From: Rhizobium sp. Q54
Lineage (GTDB): Bacteria > Pseudomonadota > Alphaproteobacteria > Rhizobiales > Xanthobacteraceae
Length of the DNA stretch: 64,000 nt
NCBI GenBank assembly: GCA_945870035.1
Contig: CAMBQQ010000001.1
Coordinates: 1 to 64,000, forward strand
Reading direction: 5' to 3'
Made by a program: the position numbers and the translations under genes. Below the pieces are notes generated by a model. That model ran no database searches, was not told the origin of the DNA, and was given only the letters and a program-made list of their open reading frames with translations. Positions 13,760-24,474 of this stretch are shown piece after piece. Every line of letters starts with the position of its first letter. Position 1 is the first letter of the stretch.

Positions 13760-16717
13760 TTACCCCAGCGCCTCGTCGAGGAACTGCTTGAGCTGGGCGA
13801 GATGCTTCGACATCTGGCCGACCGCGGTCGATGCCGACGCCGGACGGCCGGCGTAACGCATCTGGCGATGTTTGGCGCCGATCTGGTTGAGCACCCATTG
13901 CAGGAACACGTCGACGAAGAACCAGCCGCCCATGTTGCGCGGCTCTTCCTGGCACCAGACCATTTCCGCCTGCTTGAACCGGGCCAATTCGGCGACCAGC
14001 GCCTTGGTCGGGAACGGATAGAGTTGCTCGATGCGCAACAGATAGATGTCGTTGATGCCGCGCTTTTCGCGCTCCTCGTAGAGATCGAAATAGACCTTGC
14101 CGCTGCACAGGATGACGCGGCGGATCTTGTTGTCATCAACGAGCTTGATCTTCTCGTTCGGCAGGACCTGTGCGTCGTCCCACAGCAGGCGATGGAACGA
14201 CGTCTGCGGCGCCATTTCGTCGAGCTTCGAGACCGCGCGCTTGTGGCGCAACAGGCTCTTCGGCGTCATGATGATCAGCGGCTTGCGGATCTCGCGCTTC
14301 AGCTGGCGGCGCAGCGCGTGGAAGTAGTTCGCCGGCGTCGTCAGGTTGGCGACCTGCATGTTGTCTTCGGCGCACATTTGCAGGAAGCGTTCGAGGCGCG
14401 CCGATGAATGCTCCGGCCCCTGGCCTTCGTAGCCATGCGGCAGCAGGCAGACGAGGCCCGACATGCGCAGCCATTTGCGCTCGCCCGACGAAATGAACTG
14501 GTCGAACACGACCTGCGCGCCGTTGGCGAAGTCGCCGAACTGCGCTTCCCACAAGGTCAGCGCATTCGGTTCGGCGGTCGAGTAGCCGTATTCGAAGCCG
14601 AGCACGGCTTCTTCCGACAGGCTGGAGTTCAACACTTCGTAGCGCGCCTGTTCCTTGCCGAGATGGTTGAACGAGGTGTAGCGCTCTTCGGTATTCTGGT
14701 CGAACAGCACCGAGTGGCGCTGCGAGAATGTGCCGCGTTCCGAATCCTGACCGGACAGGCGGACCGGGTTGCCTTCTTTGAGCAGCGAGCAGAACGCCAG
14801 CGCTTCCGCCGTCGCCCAGTCGATGGCTTCGCCGGTTTCGATCGCCTTGGCGCGGTTATCGAGGAAACGCTGAACGGTCTTGTGAACGGCAAAGCCGTCC
14901 GGCGCGACCGTGATCTTCTTGCCGATCTCACGCAAAGTGCCGAGATCGACACCGGTGTCGCCGCGGCGCGGGTCGTCGGCTTCGCCGCCCGGCTTCATGC
15001 CGGACCAGCGGCCATCGAGCCAGTCGGCCTTGTTCGGCTTGTAGCCGGCGCCGGCCTCGAACTCGGCTTCCAGCCTGGCGCGCCAATCGGCCTTCATTTG
15101 CTCGACTTCGGCTTCGGACACGACGCCTTCGCCGATCAGCTTCTTGGAGTAAATCTCGACGATCGAGGCGTGCGACCGGATCTTCTTGTACATCAGCGGC
15201 TGGGTGAACGACGGCTCGTCGCCTTCGTTGTGACCGAAGCGCCGGTAGCAGAACATGTCGATGACGACCGGCTTGGCGAATTTCTGCCGGTACTCGGTCG
15301 CAACCTTGGCGGCGAACACCACCGCTTCCGGATCGTCGCCGTTGACGTGGAAGATCAGCGCTTCGATCATTTTCGCAACGTCGGACGGATATGGCGACGA
15401 ACGCGAATAGCGCGGATAGGTCGTGAAGCCGATCTGGTTGTTGACGATGAAATGCAGCGAGCCGCCGGTCTTGTAGCCCTTGAGGTCGGACAGGCCGAAG
15501 CATTCCGCCACCACGCCCTGACCGGCGAAAGCGGCGTCGCCATGGATCAGCAGCGGCATCACCATGGTGCGATCTTCCGGCGTCGCACCATGCTGATCCT
15601 GCTTGGCGCGCACCTTGCCGAGCGTCACCGGGTCGACGATTTCCAGATGCGACGGATTCGGCGTCAGCGACAGATGCACCTTGTTGTTGTCGAACTCTCG
15701 GTCCGAAGAGGCGCCGAGATGATACTTGACGTCGCCCGAACCTTCGATGTCGTCCGGCGTCGCCGAGCCGCCCTTGAATTCGTGGAACAGCACGCGGTGC
15801 GGCTTGCCCATCACCTGGGTCAGCACGTTAAGGCGGCCGCGATGCGACATGCCGAGGATGATTTCCTTGACGCCGAGATTGCCGCCGCGCTTGATGATCT
15901 GCTCGAGCGCCGGGATCAACGACTCGCCGCCATCGAGGCCGAAGCGCTTGGTGCCGGTGAACTTGACGTCGAGATATTTCTCGAAGCCTTCGGCTTCCAC
16001 CAGCTTGTTGAGAATGGCGCGCTTGCCTTCGCGGGTGAAGCTGATTTCCTTGTCGCGGCCTTCGATGCGCTCCTGAATCCAGCTTTTTTGCGCCGGGTTC
16101 GAGATATGCATGAACTCGACGCCGAGCGTCTGGCAATAAGTGCGGCGTAGGATGGCGACGATCTCGCGCATCGACGCGAATTCAAGGCCGAGCACCTTGT
16201 CGAGGAATATCTTGCGGTCAAGATCGGCTTCCTCGAAGCCGTACGACTTCGGATCGAGTTCGGTCTCGTTCGGCTCGACCGCGATCTCGAGCGGATCGAG
16301 CTTGGCGTGGAAATGGCCGCGCATGCGGTAGGCGCGAATCAGCATCAGCGCGTGAATCGAATCGCGCGTGGCCTGCTGCACATCGGTCGGCGACAGTTCG
16401 ACGCCCTTGGTCTGCGCCTTGGCGGAAATCTTCTCGCCGATTTTCTTTTCGGTCCCGGCCCAGTCGCTGTCGAGCGCGGACACAAGATCGCCGCTCGGAC
16501 GCACCGGCCAGTTCGGCTTCTTCCAGGACGCACCCTGCGCCGCCTTGGTGACGTCGGCGCCTTCATCCTTCAGCGCTTCGAAGAAGGTCTGCCACTCGGC
16601 ATCGACGGAAGCCGGATCGGCTTCGTATTTGGCGTAGAGATCTTCGATGTAGGCGGCATTACCGCCGTAGAGGAATGAGGTGCGGGCGAAGGTGGCGTTG
16701 GCGTCTTGGCGGGACAT
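13760..16717 (-). CDS. sucA: 2-oxoglutarate dehydrogenase E1 component
   Basis: The thiamine-diphosphate-dependent E1 (985 residues, normal length) that decarboxylates 2-oxoglutarate in the TCA cycle. The N-terminal E2-binding stretch (FLYGGNAAYIEDLYAKYEAD), the region ILGMSHRGRLNVL, the cofactor-binding GDAAFAGQGVVAEC and the transketolase-like C-terminal domain with YGYSTAEPNALTLWEAQFGD are all present. An AGGA site precedes the ATG by about nine bases. First gene of sucA-sucB-lpd. Confidence 0.98.
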   Translation of the reverse strand: MSRQDANATFARTSFLYGGNAAYIEDLYAKYEADPASVDAEWQTFFEALKDEGADVTKAAQGASWKKPNWPVRPSGDLVSALDSDWAGTEKKIGEKISAKAQTKGVELSPTDVQQATRDSIHALMLIRAYRMRGHFHAKLDPLEIAVEPNETELDPKSYGFEEADLDRKIFLDKVLGLEFASMREIVAILRRTYCQTLGVEFMHISNPAQKSWIQERIEGRDKEISFTREGKRAILNKLVEAEGFEKYLDVKFTGTKRFGLDGGESLIPALEQIIKRGGNLGVKEIILGMSHRGRLNVLTQVMGKPHRVLFHEFKGGSATPDDIEGSGDVKYHLGASSDREFDNNKVHLSLTPNPSHLEIVDPVTLGKVRAKQDQHGATPEDRTMVMPLLIHGDAAFAGQGVVAECFGLSDLKGYKTGGSLHFIVNNQIGFTTYPRYSRSSPYPSDVAKMIEALIFHVNGDDPEAVVFAAKVATEYRQKFAKPVVIDMFCYRRFGHNEGDEPSFTQPLMYKKIRSHASIVEIYSKKLIGEGVVSEAEVEQMKADWRARLEAEFEAGAGYKPNKADWLDGRWSGMKPGGEADDPRRGDTGVDLGTLREIGKKITVAPDGFAVHKTVQRFLDNRAKAIETGEAIDWATAEALAFCSLLKEGNPVRLSGQDSERGTFSQRHSVLFDQNTEERYTSFNHLGKEQARYEVLNSSLSEEAVLGFEYGYSTAEPNALTLWEAQFGDFANGAQVVFDQFISSGERKWLRMSGLVCLLPHGYEGQGPEHSSARLERFLQMCAEDNMQVANLTTPANYFHALRRQLKREIRKPLIIMTPKSLLRHKRAVSKLDEMAPQTSFHRLLWDDAQVLPNEKIKLVDDNKIRRVILCSGKVYFDLYEEREKRGINDIYLLRIEQLYPFPTKALVAELARFKQAEMVWCQEEPRNMGGWFFVDVFLQWVLNQIGAKHRQMRYAGRPASASTAVGQMSKHLAQLKQFLDEALG

Positions 16718-16947
16718 AGGTGATCATCCTGGTGCGGTTGGGAACCGCAGGGGGTTTCGTGAGGTCGATCAACGGTCCCCAGCAAGACCGCCGCCGACGC
16801 ATATGAATTTGTGCCGATGACGATCGGAACGGTCGCCGGCGAATCCCACTCTTAAACCTATTTATGACGTAGTTAAGTCCAAAAACACTTAGAAATGAAT
16901 CCAAGTTCAGCTGTTTTTGGTATTGGCTGGTTGTGTAATGTGGAGAA

Positions 16948-18207
16948 ATGCACGCAGGCCGACGCATCTCCACCTGGGCCGTCTCCTCCTGGGCGATCGC
17001 CGCCGGAGCCGGAGTCGCGCTGATCGGTCTCGTCGCCCTGTCGCCCGGCGCCCCCGTCTATGACGAGGCGTGGTTCCGCGGCACGCTCGACCTGCTGAAA
17101 CGGCACGGGCTTTCCGTTATTTTTTTGCGCGAATTTCCCGGCGCCGCCGGCCCCTCCTTTACGCTGGTCTTCGCCGCCATCGACCGGGTGGCGGGCCTGA
17201 GCTTTCCGTGGCTGCGCCTGATCAATGTCGGCCTGCTGCTCGCGTCCATCGTCCTGATCTGGCGCATTCTCAAGACGACACACGGCCTGCCACCGGCCTC
17301 GCCCGGCCCGGCCCTGATCGCCGCCAGCCTGATCGCGCTGCCGACGGTCGGCGTATCGGCCGGCATGGCGCTGACCGAAATGCCGGCGGCGTTTTTCGCG
17401 GTCGGCGCTGTCTTCATGCTGACGCTGGCGAGGAACCCGGACGCCGGGCCGGCTTCGGCCTGGATCGCCGTCCTTGCTTGCGGCCTATCCACCGCCGCCG
17501 CCGTGCTCGGCCGACAGAATTACCTCGTCATGCTGCCGTGCCTGTTGCTGGCCTTCGACTGGCCGCCACGGCGGCGCGACATCGTCCAGATCGCCACTAT
17601 CGTCGCGGTGGTGCTTGCCATTGCCGGCCCGGTGTTTTTGCTGTGGGGCGGATTGGTGCCGCCGCGCTCGGCGACGAACGCTGACGGTCTTTCGCTGGCG
17701 AACGCTATCAAAAGCGCCGGCTATGCCGGCCTGATCGCATTGTTACTCGCGCCGGAAATATTCAGCGTGCTGGTGCGGCGAAAAATTCTTCTCGCGGCCG
17801 CGTTTGTTTTAAGCATCCCGGTTGCGTGGGTGCTGGGTCCGGGATCCATACCGATGGCGTCGCTGACACGGATTTTTTCAACGGAAGTCGCCAGCGCGAT
17901 TGCCACCGGCTTTCGTTTCGTGCTCGCCTTCGCGGCCATCTGTTTTATCGGATGCTTCGCTCTGCACATCTGGCGGCAACGCATGAACTGGCTGACGCGT
18001 TTTGCCGGCAGCACGGCGCTCACCGGCATTCTCTCAAACGCCAAAATCACGCATCAATTCTCGTCGCGCTATGTCTTTGTGTTCCTGCCGTTCATCGTGC
18101 TGGCGGCGGCGCCGGCCGTGCGCATGACCTGGCATCTGCCGCTGCGGCTGGTCATCGGAGCCGGCATCGGCCTCCGCGCGCTGGCCTCGTATTATTCCGG
18201 ACAATAA
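16948..18207 (+). CDS. Polytopic membrane protein, possible GT-C glycosyltransferase
   Basis: A 419-residue protein with about ten hydrophobic helices and a short periplasmic-like N-terminal loop containing [15 protein letters not shown]. An acidic residue in the first loop after the first helix is a feature of GT-C fold glycosyltransferases (dolichyl-phosphate-mannose transferase type), which use lipid-linked sugars. I cannot assign a substrate, and it could be another polytopic family. It is divergent from sucA and convergent with sucD; its 3' side overlaps the sucD terminator. Confidence 0.6.
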   Translation: MHAGRRISTWAVSSWAIAAGAGVALIGLVALSPGAPVYDEAWFRGTLDLLKRHGLSVIFLREFPGAAGPSFTLVFAAIDRVAGLSFPWLRLINVGLLLASIVLIWRILKTTHGLPPASPGPALIAASLIALPTVGVSAGMALTEMPAAFFAVGAVFMLTLARNPDAGPASAWIAVLACGLSTAAAVLGRQNYLVMLPCLLLAFDWPPRRRDIVQIATIVAVVLAIAGPVFLLWGGLVPPRSATNADGLSLANAIKSAGYAGLIALLLAPEIFSVLVRRKILLAAAFVLSIPVAWVLGPGSIPMASLTRIFSTEVASAIATGFRFVLAFAAICFIGCFALHIWRQRMNWLTRFAGSTALTGILSNAKITHQFSSRYVFVFLPFIVLAAAPAVRMTWHLPLRLVIGAGIGLRALASYYSGQ

Positions 18208-18240
18208 AAAACGGCGTGGCGTTAGACGCCACGCCGCCAA
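18207..18240 (-). terminator. Rho-independent terminator of the sucCD operon
   Basis: Read on the minus strand, GGCGTGGCGT-CTA-ACGCCACGCC is a near-perfect stem followed by six thymines, about 15 bases past the sucD stop codon. Confidence 0.85.
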
Positions 18241-18254
18241 ACTTTTCCGGCCTG

Positions 18255-19139
18255 TTAGCCCTTGAGCACTTCGACCAAAGTCTTGCCGATGCGCGCCGGC
18301 GACGGCGACACCTTGATGCCGGCCGCTTCCATCGCCGCGATCTTGGACTCGGCATCGCCCTTGCCGCCGGAAATGATCGCGCCGGCATGACCCATGCGGC
18401 GGCCCGGAGGCGCGGTGCGGCCGGCGATGAAACCGACCATCGGCTTCTTGCGGCCGCGCTTGGCTTCGTCGATCAGGAATTGCGACGCGTCTTCCTCAGC
18501 GGAGCCGCCGATTTCGCCGATCATGACGATCGATTCGGTTTTCGGATCGGCGAGGAACATCTCCAGCATGTCGATGAACTCGGTGCCCTTGACCGGATCG
18601 CCGCCGATGCCGACCGCCGAGGTCTGGCCCAACCCTTCGCGCGTCGTCTGGAACACGGCTTCGTAGGTCAGCGTGCCGGAGCGCGACACGATGCCGACCT
18701 TGCCCGGCTTGAAGATGTTGCCCGGCATGATGCCGATCTTGCATTCGCCGGCGGTCATCACGCCCGGGCAATTCGGCCCGATGAGGCGCGACTTGGAGCC
18801 GGACAGCGAACGCTTGACCTTGACCATGTCCATCACCGGAATGCCTTCGGTGATGCAGACGATCAGCGGGATCTCGGCCTGGATCGCTTCGCAGATCGCG
18901 TCGGCCGCGCCCGGCGGCGGCACGTAGATGACGCTGGCGTCGCAGCCGGTTTTTTCCTTGGCTTCGGCGACGGTGTCGAACACCGGCAGGTTGATGTGGG
19001 TCGAACCGCCTTTGCCCGGCGAGGTGCCGCCGACCATCTTGGTGCCGTAGGCGATCGCCTGCTCGGAATGGAAGGTGCCGTTCTTGCCGGTGAAGCCCTG
19101 GCAGATGACCTTGGTGTTCTTATCGATGAGGATAGACAT
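18255..19139 (-). CDS. sucD: Succinyl-CoA ligase alpha subunit
   Basis: The CoA-binding, phosphohistidine-carrying alpha subunit (294 residues) of succinyl-CoA synthetase, which makes succinate and a nucleoside triphosphate. The CoA-binding Rossmann start ([20 protein letters not shown]), the conserved [13 protein letters not shown] and the active-site histidine in [12 protein letters not shown] are visible. The ATG at 19139 overlaps the last base of the stop codon of the upstream DUF559 gene (TAATG), and an in-frame extension upstream was rejected because it reads into repeat sequence. In most relatives sucC directly precedes this gene. Confidence 0.97.
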   Translation of the reverse strand: MSILIDKNTKVICQGFTGKNGTFHSEQAIAYGTKMVGGTSPGKGGSTHINLPVFDTVAEAKEKTGCDASVIYVPPPGAADAICEAIQAEIPLIVCITEGIPVMDMVKVKRSLSGSKSRLIGPNCPGVMTAGECKIGIMPGNIFKPGKVGIVSRSGTLTYEAVFQTTREGLGQTSAVGIGGDPVKGTEFIDMLEMFLADPKTESIVMIGEIGGSAEEDASQFLIDEAKRGRKKPMVGFIAGRTAPPGRRMGHAGAIISGGKGDAESKIAAMEAAGIKVSPSPARIGKTLVEVLKG

Positions 19140-19684
19140 TAGCTGTGGCCTTTCGGCTCTGTACCTCCCCCTGAAAGGGGGAGGTCGGCGCGCCAGCGCC
19201 GGGTGGGGGTCATATCCGAACTCTGCATTTCGGCGATCTTCATTGCGATCACCTCCAGCACGCCCGGCAAATTCTCGGTTACATCGGAATTCCAGAAGCG
19301 AAGCATCGTTACGCCGCGCTCTTCGAGCCACCGCGTCCGCGCTACGTCGCGCGATACAGTCTGTGCGTGTTGACCGCCGTCAAGCTCGATAGCGAGCCGA
19401 AAGGCCGGGCAATAAAAGTCCAGGATGAAGCCGCCGGCGGGATGTTGGCGGCGGAAATCGGCGCCGAGCTGTCGGTTGCGCAGGCGCTGCCACAGCTTCA
19501 TTTCGACATCGGTTGACTGACGTCGCAATTGGCGAGCGCGCGCTGTCTTCACCCTCGTAAGATCGAACCGCGAAGCTTTGATCCCCACCCGGCTCGCTGC
19601 GCGAGCCGACCTCCCCTTTTCAAGGGGAGGTAAGTCTGTGGTGCCGCCACTGGGCATTCGTTGAATCATTGGCCGTTGCCCCAC
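19139..19684 (-). CDS. DUF559 endonuclease-like protein inserted between sucC and sucD
   Basis: A DUF559 (Vsr/PD-(D/E)XK-like) domain protein of about 110-180 residues. The core runs from [20 protein letters not shown] through [20 protein letters not shown] and [13 protein letters not shown] to [11 protein letters not shown]. That is the family's E...D...E-x-D arrangement expected of a restriction-endonuclease-like fold. The far N- and C-terminal residues are encoded by flanking palindromic repeats, so the true start may be the GTG at 19588. The stop overlaps the sucD ATG. Biological role unknown; it probably arrived as a repeat-flanked cassette. Confidence 0.7.
   Translation of the reverse strand: MGQRPMIQRMPSGGTTDLPPLEKGRSARAASRVGIKASRFDLTRVKTARARQLRRQSTDVEMKLWQRLRNRQLGADFRRQHPAGGFILDFYCPAFRLAIELDGGQHAQTVSRDVARTRWLEERGVTMLRFWNSDVTENLPGVLEVIAMKIAEMQSSDMTPTRRWRADLPLSGGGTEPKGHS
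19163..19211. repeat. GC-rich palindromic repeat (family A, copy 2)
   Basis: ACCTCCCCCTGAAAGGGGGA hairpin followed by GGTCGGCGCGCCAGCGCC and GGGTGGGGGTCAT. It encodes the C-terminus of the DUF559 reading frame next to sucD. Confidence 0.7.
19582..19631. repeat. GC-rich palindromic repeat (family A, copy 3)
   Basis: The inverted counterpart of copy 2, with TCCCCACCCGGCTCGCTGCG, then a CCTCCCCTTTTCAAGGGGAGG hairpin. It lies at the 5' end of the DUF559 reading frame, so the nuclease-like gene sits between oppositely oriented copies. Confidence 0.7.
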
Positions 19685-19688
19685 ACTT

Positions 19689-19741
19689 TACCTCCCCTTG
19701 AAAAGGGGAGGTCGACCGCTGCAAGCGGTCGGGTGGGGATC
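19689..19741. repeat. GC-rich palindromic repeat (family A, copy 4)
   Basis: A third copy in the sucC-sucD spacer: a CCTCCCCTTGAAAAGGGGAGG hairpin, then GACCGCTGCAAGCGGTC and GGGTGGGGATCAT. It lies 20 bases past the sucC stop. Confidence 0.7.
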
Positions 19742-19760
19742 ATTGAACGGCAGGAAGTCA

Positions 19761-20930
19761 TCACGCGGCTTCCTTGACAGCCTTCACGATCTTCTGCGCG
19801 GCATCGTCGAGGTCGTCGCCTGAGGTGACGTTGAGCCCCGACTCCTTGATGATCTTCTTACCAAGTTCGACATTGGTGCCTTCGAGGCGCACGACCAGCG
19901 GCACCTTGAGGCCGACTTCCTTGACCGCGGCGACAACGCCCTCGGCAATGACGTCGCACTTCATGATGCCGCCGAAGATATTCACGAGGATGCCCTTCAC
20001 GTTCGGATCGGAGGTGATGATCTTGAACGCGGCCGTGACCTTTTCCTTGGTGGCGGAGCCGCCGACGTCGAGGAAGTTGGCCGGCGACGAGCCGTACAGC
20101 TTGATGATGTCCATCGAGGCCATCGCGAGACCTGCGCCGTTGACCATGCAGCCGATCGAACCGTCGAGCGCGATGTAGTTGAGGTCGAATTTCGACGCCT
20201 CAACTTCCTTGTCGTCTTCTTCGGTCAGATCGCGCAGCGCGACGACGTCGGCATGGCGATACAAAGCGTTGCCGTCAAAATCGACCTTGGCGTCGAGACA
20301 GATGATCTTGTTGTCCTTGGTCACCACCAAAGGATTGATCTCCAGCATGGACATGTCCTTGCTGGTGAAAGCCAGATACAGCTTCGGCAGAATGTCGGCG
20401 ATCTGCTTGGCGAGATCACCGGTGAGCTTCAAAGCCTGCGCGACCTGGCGCGAATGATGCGGCATCAGGCCTGTGGCCGGCTCGACCGAGAAGGTCATGA
20501 TCTTTTCCGGCGTGTCGTGCGCGACTTCCTCGATGTTCATGCCGCCTTCGGTCGAGACGACGAAAGCGACACGCGAGGTCTCGCGGTCGACCAGCGCCGA
20601 GAGATAGAATTCTTTCTCGATCAGCGAGCCTTCCTCGATATAGAGGCGGTTGACCTTCTTGCCGGCGGGGCCGGTCTGGTGGGTGACCAAAGTCGAGCCG
20701 AGGATGCGGGTCGCTTCGGTTTTCACGTCATCGATGGATTTCACCACCTTGACGCCGCCGGCCTTGCCGCGGCCGCCCGCGTGAATCTGGGCTTTCACCA
20801 CCCAGACCGGACCGCCTAATTCCTTGGCGCCCTTGATCGCTTCATCGACGGTGAAAGCGGGAATGCCGCGCGGCACCGGAACGCCGAATTCCTTCAGGAC
20901 GGCTTTCGCCTGATATTCATGAATGTTCAT
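19761..20930 (-). CDS. sucC: Succinyl-CoA ligase beta subunit
   Basis: The ATP-grasp beta subunit (389 residues) of succinyl-CoA synthetase. The N-terminus [20 protein letters not shown] is diagnostic. The nucleotide-binding region ([20 protein letters not shown]) and the C-terminal flavodoxin-like domain with [18 protein letters not shown] follow. It should be co-transcribed with sucD, although about 620 bases carrying repeats and a DUF559 gene now lie between them, which is much more than in relatives known to me. Confidence 0.97.
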   Translation of the reverse strand: MNIHEYQAKAVLKEFGVPVPRGIPAFTVDEAIKGAKELGGPVWVVKAQIHAGGRGKAGGVKVVKSIDDVKTEATRILGSTLVTHQTGPAGKKVNRLYIEEGSLIEKEFYLSALVDRETSRVAFVVSTEGGMNIEEVAHDTPEKIMTFSVEPATGLMPHHSRQVAQALKLTGDLAKQIADILPKLYLAFTSKDMSMLEINPLVVTKDNKIICLDAKVDFDGNALYRHADVVALRDLTEEDDKEVEASKFDLNYIALDGSIGCMVNGAGLAMASMDIIKLYGSSPANFLDVGGSATKEKVTAAFKIITSDPNVKGILVNIFGGIMKCDVIAEGVVAAVKEVGLKVPLVVRLEGTNVELGKKIIKESGLNVTSGDDLDDAAQKIVKAVKEAA

Positions 20931-20947
20931 CCGGCCGTCCCACCCCT

Positions 20948-21026
20948 TTTGCAGCGAACAGTGAGTGGCGAACAGCGAATAGAAGATCGATCAAAGTCTA
21001 TTCGCTACTCGCTACGTCGCCATTCG
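20948..21026. repeat. Inverted repeat between mdh and sucC
   Basis: GCGAATAGAAGATCGATC and AAAGTCTATTCGCTACTCGC form an imperfect inverted repeat centred near 20990, with further GTGGCGAAC / GTCGCCATTCGCC complementarity outside it. It may fold in the mdh-sucC transcript. It is probably a repeat unit rather than a terminator, because no T-run follows on either strand. Confidence 0.45.
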
Positions 21027-21030
21027 CCTT

Positions 21031-22103
<1,073 letters not shown>

Positions 22104-22161
22104 CCAGCAGAGGATGGGGGAGTTGTCCAGCGTGATTCTGGGGAGTGTGCGCGCTTCCTTA

Positions 22162-22325
22162 TCCCTCCCCTGAAAGGGGAGGGTCGGTTCGCGTAGCGAA
22201 CCGGGGTGGGGTCATCGTTCGATAGCTGGCTAAACCCCACCCGACCCGGCTTGCTGCGCTAAGCCGGGCCACCCTCCCCATAGCCCGTCGAAGACGGGCG
22301 TAAACGCCCTTTTGCGGGGGAGGGA
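22162..22325. repeat. GC-rich palindromic repeats (family A, copy 5, double)
   Basis: Two facing modules: CCCTCCCCTGAAAGGGGAGGG with GTTCGCGTAGCGAAC and a GGGGTGGGGTC tail, then the complementary ACCCCACCCGACCCGGCTTG module ending GCGGGGGAGGG. They fill most of the 341-base gap between mdh and zapE, which otherwise holds only the mdh leader. Confidence 0.75.
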
Positions 22326-22334
22326 TAAGAAAGA

Positions 22335-23507
22335 TCACGTCACGATCCGGCTCATATCGACATTCTCCGCCGTGCGCGGGCCGTGCGGCAGGCCGAGATA
22401 GGACTGCGAGCGCATTTCAAACAGGCGCGAGGCGGTGCGCTTGAACTCGTTGGCCTCATAGCCGTCGGTGCCGGTGTAGAGCTGCTCCGGCGGCGCTTCG
22501 GTCGAGGCCAGAAGCTTCACCGCATGGTCATACAAAGTGTCGATCAGGATGATGAAGCGCTTGGCTTCGTTGCGGCGGGCAAAATCCATCACCGGAATAT
22601 CGTCGATGATCAGCGTGTGAAATTCATGCGCGATCTTGAGATAGTCCGACGCCGCCAGTGGCTGCGCGCATAACTCCGCGAAGGTAAAACGCGCCACGCC
22701 CATCGCCGCCTTCGGCACTGTGACAATGCGGCCCTTGACCGTCAGATCGCACGGCGCGCCGTCGGCGCCGGCGGTCAGCCGCTGCCAGGCATCGTCGAGC
22801 GCGGCTGTCGCGGCGTCGTCAGGCGGCACATACCAGGCGGCGACGCCGGTCAGCTTTTCCAGCCGGAAATCGGTGCGGGCATCGAGCCGCAGCACTTCGC
22901 AGTACTTTTCCAGCAGCACCAGAAACGGCAGGAACAGCGCGCGATTAAGGCCGTCCTTGTACAGCCCGCTCGGCGCAATGTTCGAGGTCGCCACCATGAC
23001 GACGCCGAGTTCGAACAGCCGGGTAAACAGCCGGCCGAGGATCATGGCGTCGGCGATGTCGGTGACGTGGAATTCGTCGAAGCACAGCAGTTTGGTCTCG
23101 TCGGCGATCGCCGCGGCGGCGTGCAGGATCGGGTCCTGGTCGGCCACCGTGCCGTTCTTGATTTCCTGGCGGTAGACGTGAACCCGCTCGTGCACGTCGG
23201 CCATGAACTCATGGAAATGGGCGCGGCGCTTGCGCGTCACCGCGCTGGCCTCGAAGAACAAGTCCATCAGCATGGTCTTGCCGCGGCCGACCTCGCCGTA
23301 GACGTACAGGCCCTTGAGCGGCGGGCCGGCCTTCTCGCGTTTGGCGAAAAGCCAGCCGAGCGAGGACGACTTCTGCGACAGCATCTGTTCTTCGAGACGC
23401 TGCTCGAGCGCGGCGAGCCGGTTGACGAGGACCGACTGGCCGGGATCGGCCTCGATCTTTCCGGCCTCGACGAGCGCCGCATAACGGGAACTGAAAGTGT
23501 CGACCAT
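22335..23507 (-). CDS. zapE: Cell division protein ZapE (AFG1-family ATPase)
   Basis: An AAA-like ATPase of the AFG1/ZapE family (390 residues), associated with the Z-ring and cell division in bacteria and related to mitochondrial Lace1. The P-loop YVYGEVGRGKTMLMD, the following HFHEFMADVHERVH, a Walker B-like KLLCFDEFHVTDIADAM and the sensor VMVATSNIAPSGLYKDGLNR are all family signatures. The ATG at 23507 (MVDTFSSRYAALV) is preferred to an upstream in-frame start. It commonly follows mdh and sucC in this group. Confidence 0.95.
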   Translation of the reverse strand: MVDTFSSRYAALVEAGKIEADPGQSVLVNRLAALEQRLEEQMLSQKSSSLGWLFAKREKAGPPLKGLYVYGEVGRGKTMLMDLFFEASAVTRKRRAHFHEFMADVHERVHVYRQEIKNGTVADQDPILHAAAAIADETKLLCFDEFHVTDIADAMILGRLFTRLFELGVVMVATSNIAPSGLYKDGLNRALFLPFLVLLEKYCEVLRLDARTDFRLEKLTGVAAWYVPPDDAATAALDDAWQRLTAGADGAPCDLTVKGRIVTVPKAAMGVARFTFAELCAQPLAASDYLKIAHEFHTLIIDDIPVMDFARRNEAKRFIILIDTLYDHAVKLLASTEAPPEQLYTGTDGYEANEFKRTASRLFEMRSQSYLGLPHGPRTAENVDMSRIVT

Positions 23508-23681
23508 GAAATCGGGACTTGCGGTGGGGCTTTTCGATTGAGGCGGAGCAAATGGCGGGCCGGATGCGGCGCGGCCGATGCCTAAGGCTATCAACACAAA
23601 GTGTAAATCGGCCTTAAGCCCACGGCGGTGGCCGCTCCAGCGAGCCTTCGGGCGCGGTTATGCTGCGCTTTTGCCGCGCTT

Positions 23682-23821
23682 TTGCTGCAGCAAGGGTGCA
23701 GCATGGAGCGCAGCATAAGCGTCCGGCCTGCCGATAATCCATTGTTAGCCATGCGCTTTTTGCATTCGAGGGCCGCGCGAACAAAAGCGAGCTCGCCTTC
23801 ATTATGCTGCGATGCAGCATA
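23682..23821 (+). promoter_or_regulatory. GCTGC-rich operator-like palindromes upstream of a GNAT gene
   Basis: Two perfect palindromes lie in the 379-base gap before the GNAT gene: TTGCTGCAGCAA (23682-23693) and TATGCTGC-GAT-GCAGCATA (23803-23821). The second contains CTGC-N3-GCAG, the form described for PhaR binding sites in polyhydroxyalkanoate regulation of Paracoccus. It ends 65 bases before the ATG. The link to PhaR is an inference from that motif only. The rest of the gap shows no convincing gene. Confidence 0.4.
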
Positions 23822-23886
23822 TATACAGGTGCAGGGAAGCGCCGAATCGGGGCTGCGAAGAAGAAATCGACTGAGGACATTCTGAT

Positions 23887-24474
23887 ATGAGCGACTCCCT
23901 GCCCGGCGGCGGCACCGTCCGCAAATTGTGGATCGGCGAGACCGACGCCTACCGCGACCACCTGCTCCGGCTTGACCGGGTCAGCCGGCACACGCGCTTT
24001 TCCGGCGCGGTGTCCGACGACTTCATCGCCCGCCATGCCGCCACCGCGATCGGTATCGGCGTCGTGGTGCACGGCTTTTTCGTCGACGGCGTCATGCGCG
24101 GCGCCGCCGAGCTGCGGCGCAATGGCGCCTCGCTGGGCGGCATTCTGTCGGACGGGGCGGAGGCCGCCTTCAGCATCGAACAGGAATGGCAGAGCCACGG
24201 CGTCGGCACGGTCTTGCTGGAGCGCACGCTGCTGAGCGCGCGCAACCGCGGCATCAAGCATCTGCGCATGGACTGCCTCGCCGACAACCGGCGCATGCAA
24301 CAACTGGCGCGCAAGTTCGAGGCCGACCTGAGTTTCGATTTCGGCAGCGTCGTCGGCGAAGTCGATCCGCCGCGCTCGACGCCTTTGTCGCTGATGCGCG
24401 AGGCGATGGACGACGCGCACGGCGTCGCCGCCAAGATTTTCGAGGATCAGTCGCGGCTGTTCGGCACCGTCTAG
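23887..24474 (+). CDS. GNAT family N-acetyltransferase
   Basis: A 195-residue acetyl-CoA-dependent acyltransferase of the GNAT fold. The acetyl-CoA pyrophosphate-binding motif is EQEWQSHGVGTVLLERTLLS at about residues 98-117, followed by the helix ARNRGIKHLRMDCLADNRRM. The substrate is unknown; the N-terminal half (HLLRLDRVSRHTRFSG) is shared with stand-alone GNAT domains also fused to acyl-CoA synthetases. The 3' end overlaps the convergent thpR gene by four bases. Confidence 0.85.
   Translation: MSDSLPGGGTVRKLWIGETDAYRDHLLRLDRVSRHTRFSGAVSDDFIARHAATAIGIGVVVHGFFVDGVMRGAAELRRNGASLGGILSDGAEAAFSIEQEWQSHGVGTVLLERTLLSARNRGIKHLRMDCLADNRRMQQLARKFEADLSFDFGSVVGEVDPPRSTPLSLMREAMDDAHGVAAKIFEDQSRLFGTV

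Noticed and set aside
19139..19741. Repeated GGGGAGG/CCTCCCC units considered as a CRISPR array
   Set aside because: The units are palindromic, irregularly spaced and facing, with no constant spacer length and no cas genes in the window.
23628..23885. 85-codon plus-strand frame upstream of the GNAT gene
   Set aside because: It crosses the palindromic operator-like sites, has no ribosome site and no recognisable product; the region looks regulatory.
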